Below are positions 62,785-64,000 of a stretch of 64,000 nucleotides of DNA, piece after piece; within the stretch, counting starts at the first letter, position 1, and the number at the start of each line of letters is the position of its first letter. The position numbers were made by a program, and so were the translations under genes. The stretch comes from Flagellimonas aquimarina. Lineage in GTDB: Bacteria > Bacteroidota > Bacteroidia > Flavobacteriales > Flavobacteriaceae. A model generated the notes under the pieces. The model did not search any database and was not told where the DNA came from. It saw only the letters and a program-made list of their open reading frames with translations. The stretch lies in the NCBI RefSeq assembly GCF_003149745.1, contig NZ_QGEG01000003.1, forward strand, positions 127,473 to 191,472, written 5' to 3'.

Positions 62785-64000
62785 CTATTCGTTGGATGCC
62801 GCTTTATATGCATCCACCAATTTTTGAACCTCTTCTTTTGTAGCTCCTGTAAATTCTTTTATCTCTTCTTTTGCTTCTCCAGCAACTTCGTAAGTTGATG
62901 TCACTACTGCCTTGTATAAACCTTCAGCTGTATTGCTCATTTCAACACGAACTTGTTTTTCAACAGGTACGCTCTCTTTCATTCCATCGGTAGTGATAGA
63001 GATTTTAGTGCCATCTTCTTTTAGTAAACTAACTTCATCAGCCGGAGCAAGACTCACCAAACTTGGTGCAATAACTAGGGCCACAACGGACATCAACTTC
63101 AATAAGATATTCAATGAAGGTCCAGAAGTATCTTTGAATGGATCACCAACCGTATCTCCGACAACAGCAGCCTTATGTGCATCAGAACCTTTACGTCCGT
63201 CAGATTCAATCATTTTCTTAGCGTTATCCCAAGCGCCACCTGCGTTTGATTGGAAAATAGCCATTAATACACCACAAGTAGTTACACCTGCAAGCAGACC
63301 ACCCAGCATTTCAGCACCCCCAATAAAACCAACAGCAACTGGAACAGCAATCGCCAATAATCCTGGCAACACCATTTCTTTAATAGAAGCTTTCGTAGAA
63401 ATATCTACACACTTGTCGTATTCTGCAAGTCCGTCTGCTGCATCAAAAGTTGCACGTTGTTCTGGAGTTGCTTTTGACATATCGGAATCAACTGCTCTCA
63501 TCACTTCAAGTGCAGCCTTCAATTGTGGAATATCTCTAAACTGACGACGCACCTCTTCGATCATTGCCATGGCAGCACGACCTACTGCATTCATAGATAA
63601 GGCAGAAAATACAAAGGGAAGCATTCCCCCTATTAAAAGACCAGCCATAATTTTTGGCTGAGATACATCGATAGAAGTTACGTTTGCCACTTTCATAAAA
63701 GCAGAAAACAAAGCTAAAGCTGTTAAAGCAGCAGAAGCAATTGCAAAACCTTTACCAATTGCAGCGGTAGTGTTACCCACAGCATCCAATTTATCAGTAC
63801 GTTCACGTACTTCTGGGTCTAACTCGGCCATTTCTGCAATACCACCAGCATTATCAGAAATCGGTCCGTAAGCATCAACAGCCAACTGGATTCCCGTGTT
63901 AGCTAACATACCTACTGCAGCAATTGCAATACCATATAAACCTGCGAAATGGTGTGATACCAATATAGCAGCAGCAATCAATAAAATAGGAATCATAGTA
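62785..64000 (-). CDS. hppA: Membrane-bound ion-pumping pyrophosphatase, C-terminal part
   Basis: At least 403 residues of the C-terminal half are visible; the frame is open to the window edge, so the true start lies beyond 64000. It couples PPi hydrolysis to H+ or Na+ pumping. Seen: [41 protein letters not shown] and the cytoplasmic [21 protein letters not shown]. The Ala and Gly in [10 protein letters not shown] are those of the K+-dependent subgroup. The extra C-terminal 90 residues after [18 protein letters not shown] ([10 protein letters not shown] onward) look like a soluble tail. Confidence 0.93.
   Translation of the reverse strand, partial: TMIPILLIAAAILVSHHFAGLYGIAIAAVGMLANTGIQLAVDAYGPISDNAGGIAEMAELDPEVRERTDKLDAVGNTTAAIGKGFAIASAALTALALFSAFMKVANVTSIDVSQPKIMAGLLIGGMLPFVFSALSMNAVGRAAMAMIEEVRRQFRDIPQLKAALEVMRAVDSDMSKATPEQRATFDAADGLAEYDKCVDISTKASIKEMVLPGLLAIAVPVAVGFIGGAEMLGGLLAGVTTCGVLMAIFQSNAGGAWDNAKKMIESDGRKGSDAHKAAVVGDTVGDPFKDTSGPSLNILLKLMSVVALVIAPSLVSLAPADEVSLLKEDGTKISITTDGMKESVPVEKQVRVEMSNTAEGLYKAVVTSTYEVAGEAKEEIKEFTGATKEEVQKLVDAYKAASNE

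Noticed and set aside
62912..63544. 210-codon plus-strand ORF opposite the pyrophosphatase
   Set aside because: Antisense shadow; Ser/Thr/Pro/Ala composition mirrors the Gly/Ala-rich membrane protein.
1..64000. CRISPR arrays, tRNA/rRNA genes, transposases, phage genes, replication origin
   Set aside because: Looked for by eye on both strands; no repeats with spacers, cloverleaf sequences or hallmark proteins were recognised. A covariance search could still find a missed tRNA.

Overview
The window looks like a contiguous piece of a Flavobacteriaceae (Bacteroidota) chromosome. The evidence is a gldA-type gliding ABC ATPase, a TonB-type receptor with a carboxypeptidase-like N-terminal domain, many DUF2807, DUF3857 and DUF2024 proteins, AT-rich intergenic DNA, almost no Shine-Dalgarno sequences, and repeated matches to the Bacteroidota -7 promoter element TAnnTTTG. 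No rRNA, tRNA, CRISPR array, transposase or phage gene was recognised. The genus cannot be fixed from the sequence.

Layout. 1-9.9 kb: the 5' part of dnaG (primase with a cysteine-free zinc-ribbon region), two small orphan genes, an ECF sigma/anti-sigma/outer-membrane protein trio, a polyprenyl synthetase, rlmN, queA and aroA. 10-17.6 kb: a MazG-like gene, two DUF3857/transglutaminase-like proteins, dtd, rsgA, a tandem pair of secreted paralogs and a DUF2807 protein. 17.7-21.8 kb: a minus-strand aromatic amino acid operon (pheA, aminotransferase, tyrA, DAHP synthase/chorismate mutase). It is preceded by a 23-codon Phe/Tyr-rich leader peptide and a terminator that ends 2 nt before pheA, which together form a classical attenuator. 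22-34 kb: gldA, a TonB-type receptor with a membrane LuxR regulator, a PLP decarboxylase, a redox cluster (truncated globin, Crp/Fnr, MarR with four cysteines, DUF2024, CPVC thioredoxin-like protein) with visible operators, and envelope genes.

34.3-53.2 kb is one large sulfur and methionine block on the minus strand. metY, a MetX-aspartate kinase-homoserine dehydrogenase triple fusion, a second Cys/Met PLP enzyme and an Rrf2 regulator form an upstream unit headed by a SAM-I riboswitch. The assimilatory sulfate operon (DUF2061, cysH, cysD, cysN, sulfite reductase fused to a HEPN-like domain, cobA, ferredoxin-NADP reductase) follows; its promoter carries inverted repeats fit for the Rrf2 protein. 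A split methionine synthase plus metF is headed by a second SAM-I riboswitch. At 56.3-57.7 kb, metK carries a different aptamer, a SAM-II-like pseudoknot riboswitch, with a perfect 10-nt anti-aptamer sequence between it and the start codon. So SAM production and use are wired to at least three SAM-sensing RNAs of two classes within 20 kb.

The right end holds a propeller-amidohydrolase fusion, a deoxynucleoside kinase, a TonB-family protein and the C-terminal part of a membrane pyrophosphatase that runs off the window. Best leads: the phe/tyr attenuator, the SAM-II switch with its anti-aptamer, the sulfite reductase-HEPN fusion, the MetX-AK-HSD fusion, the MarR/Crp redox cluster and the zinc-less primase. 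All are read by eye; no searches or folding were run.
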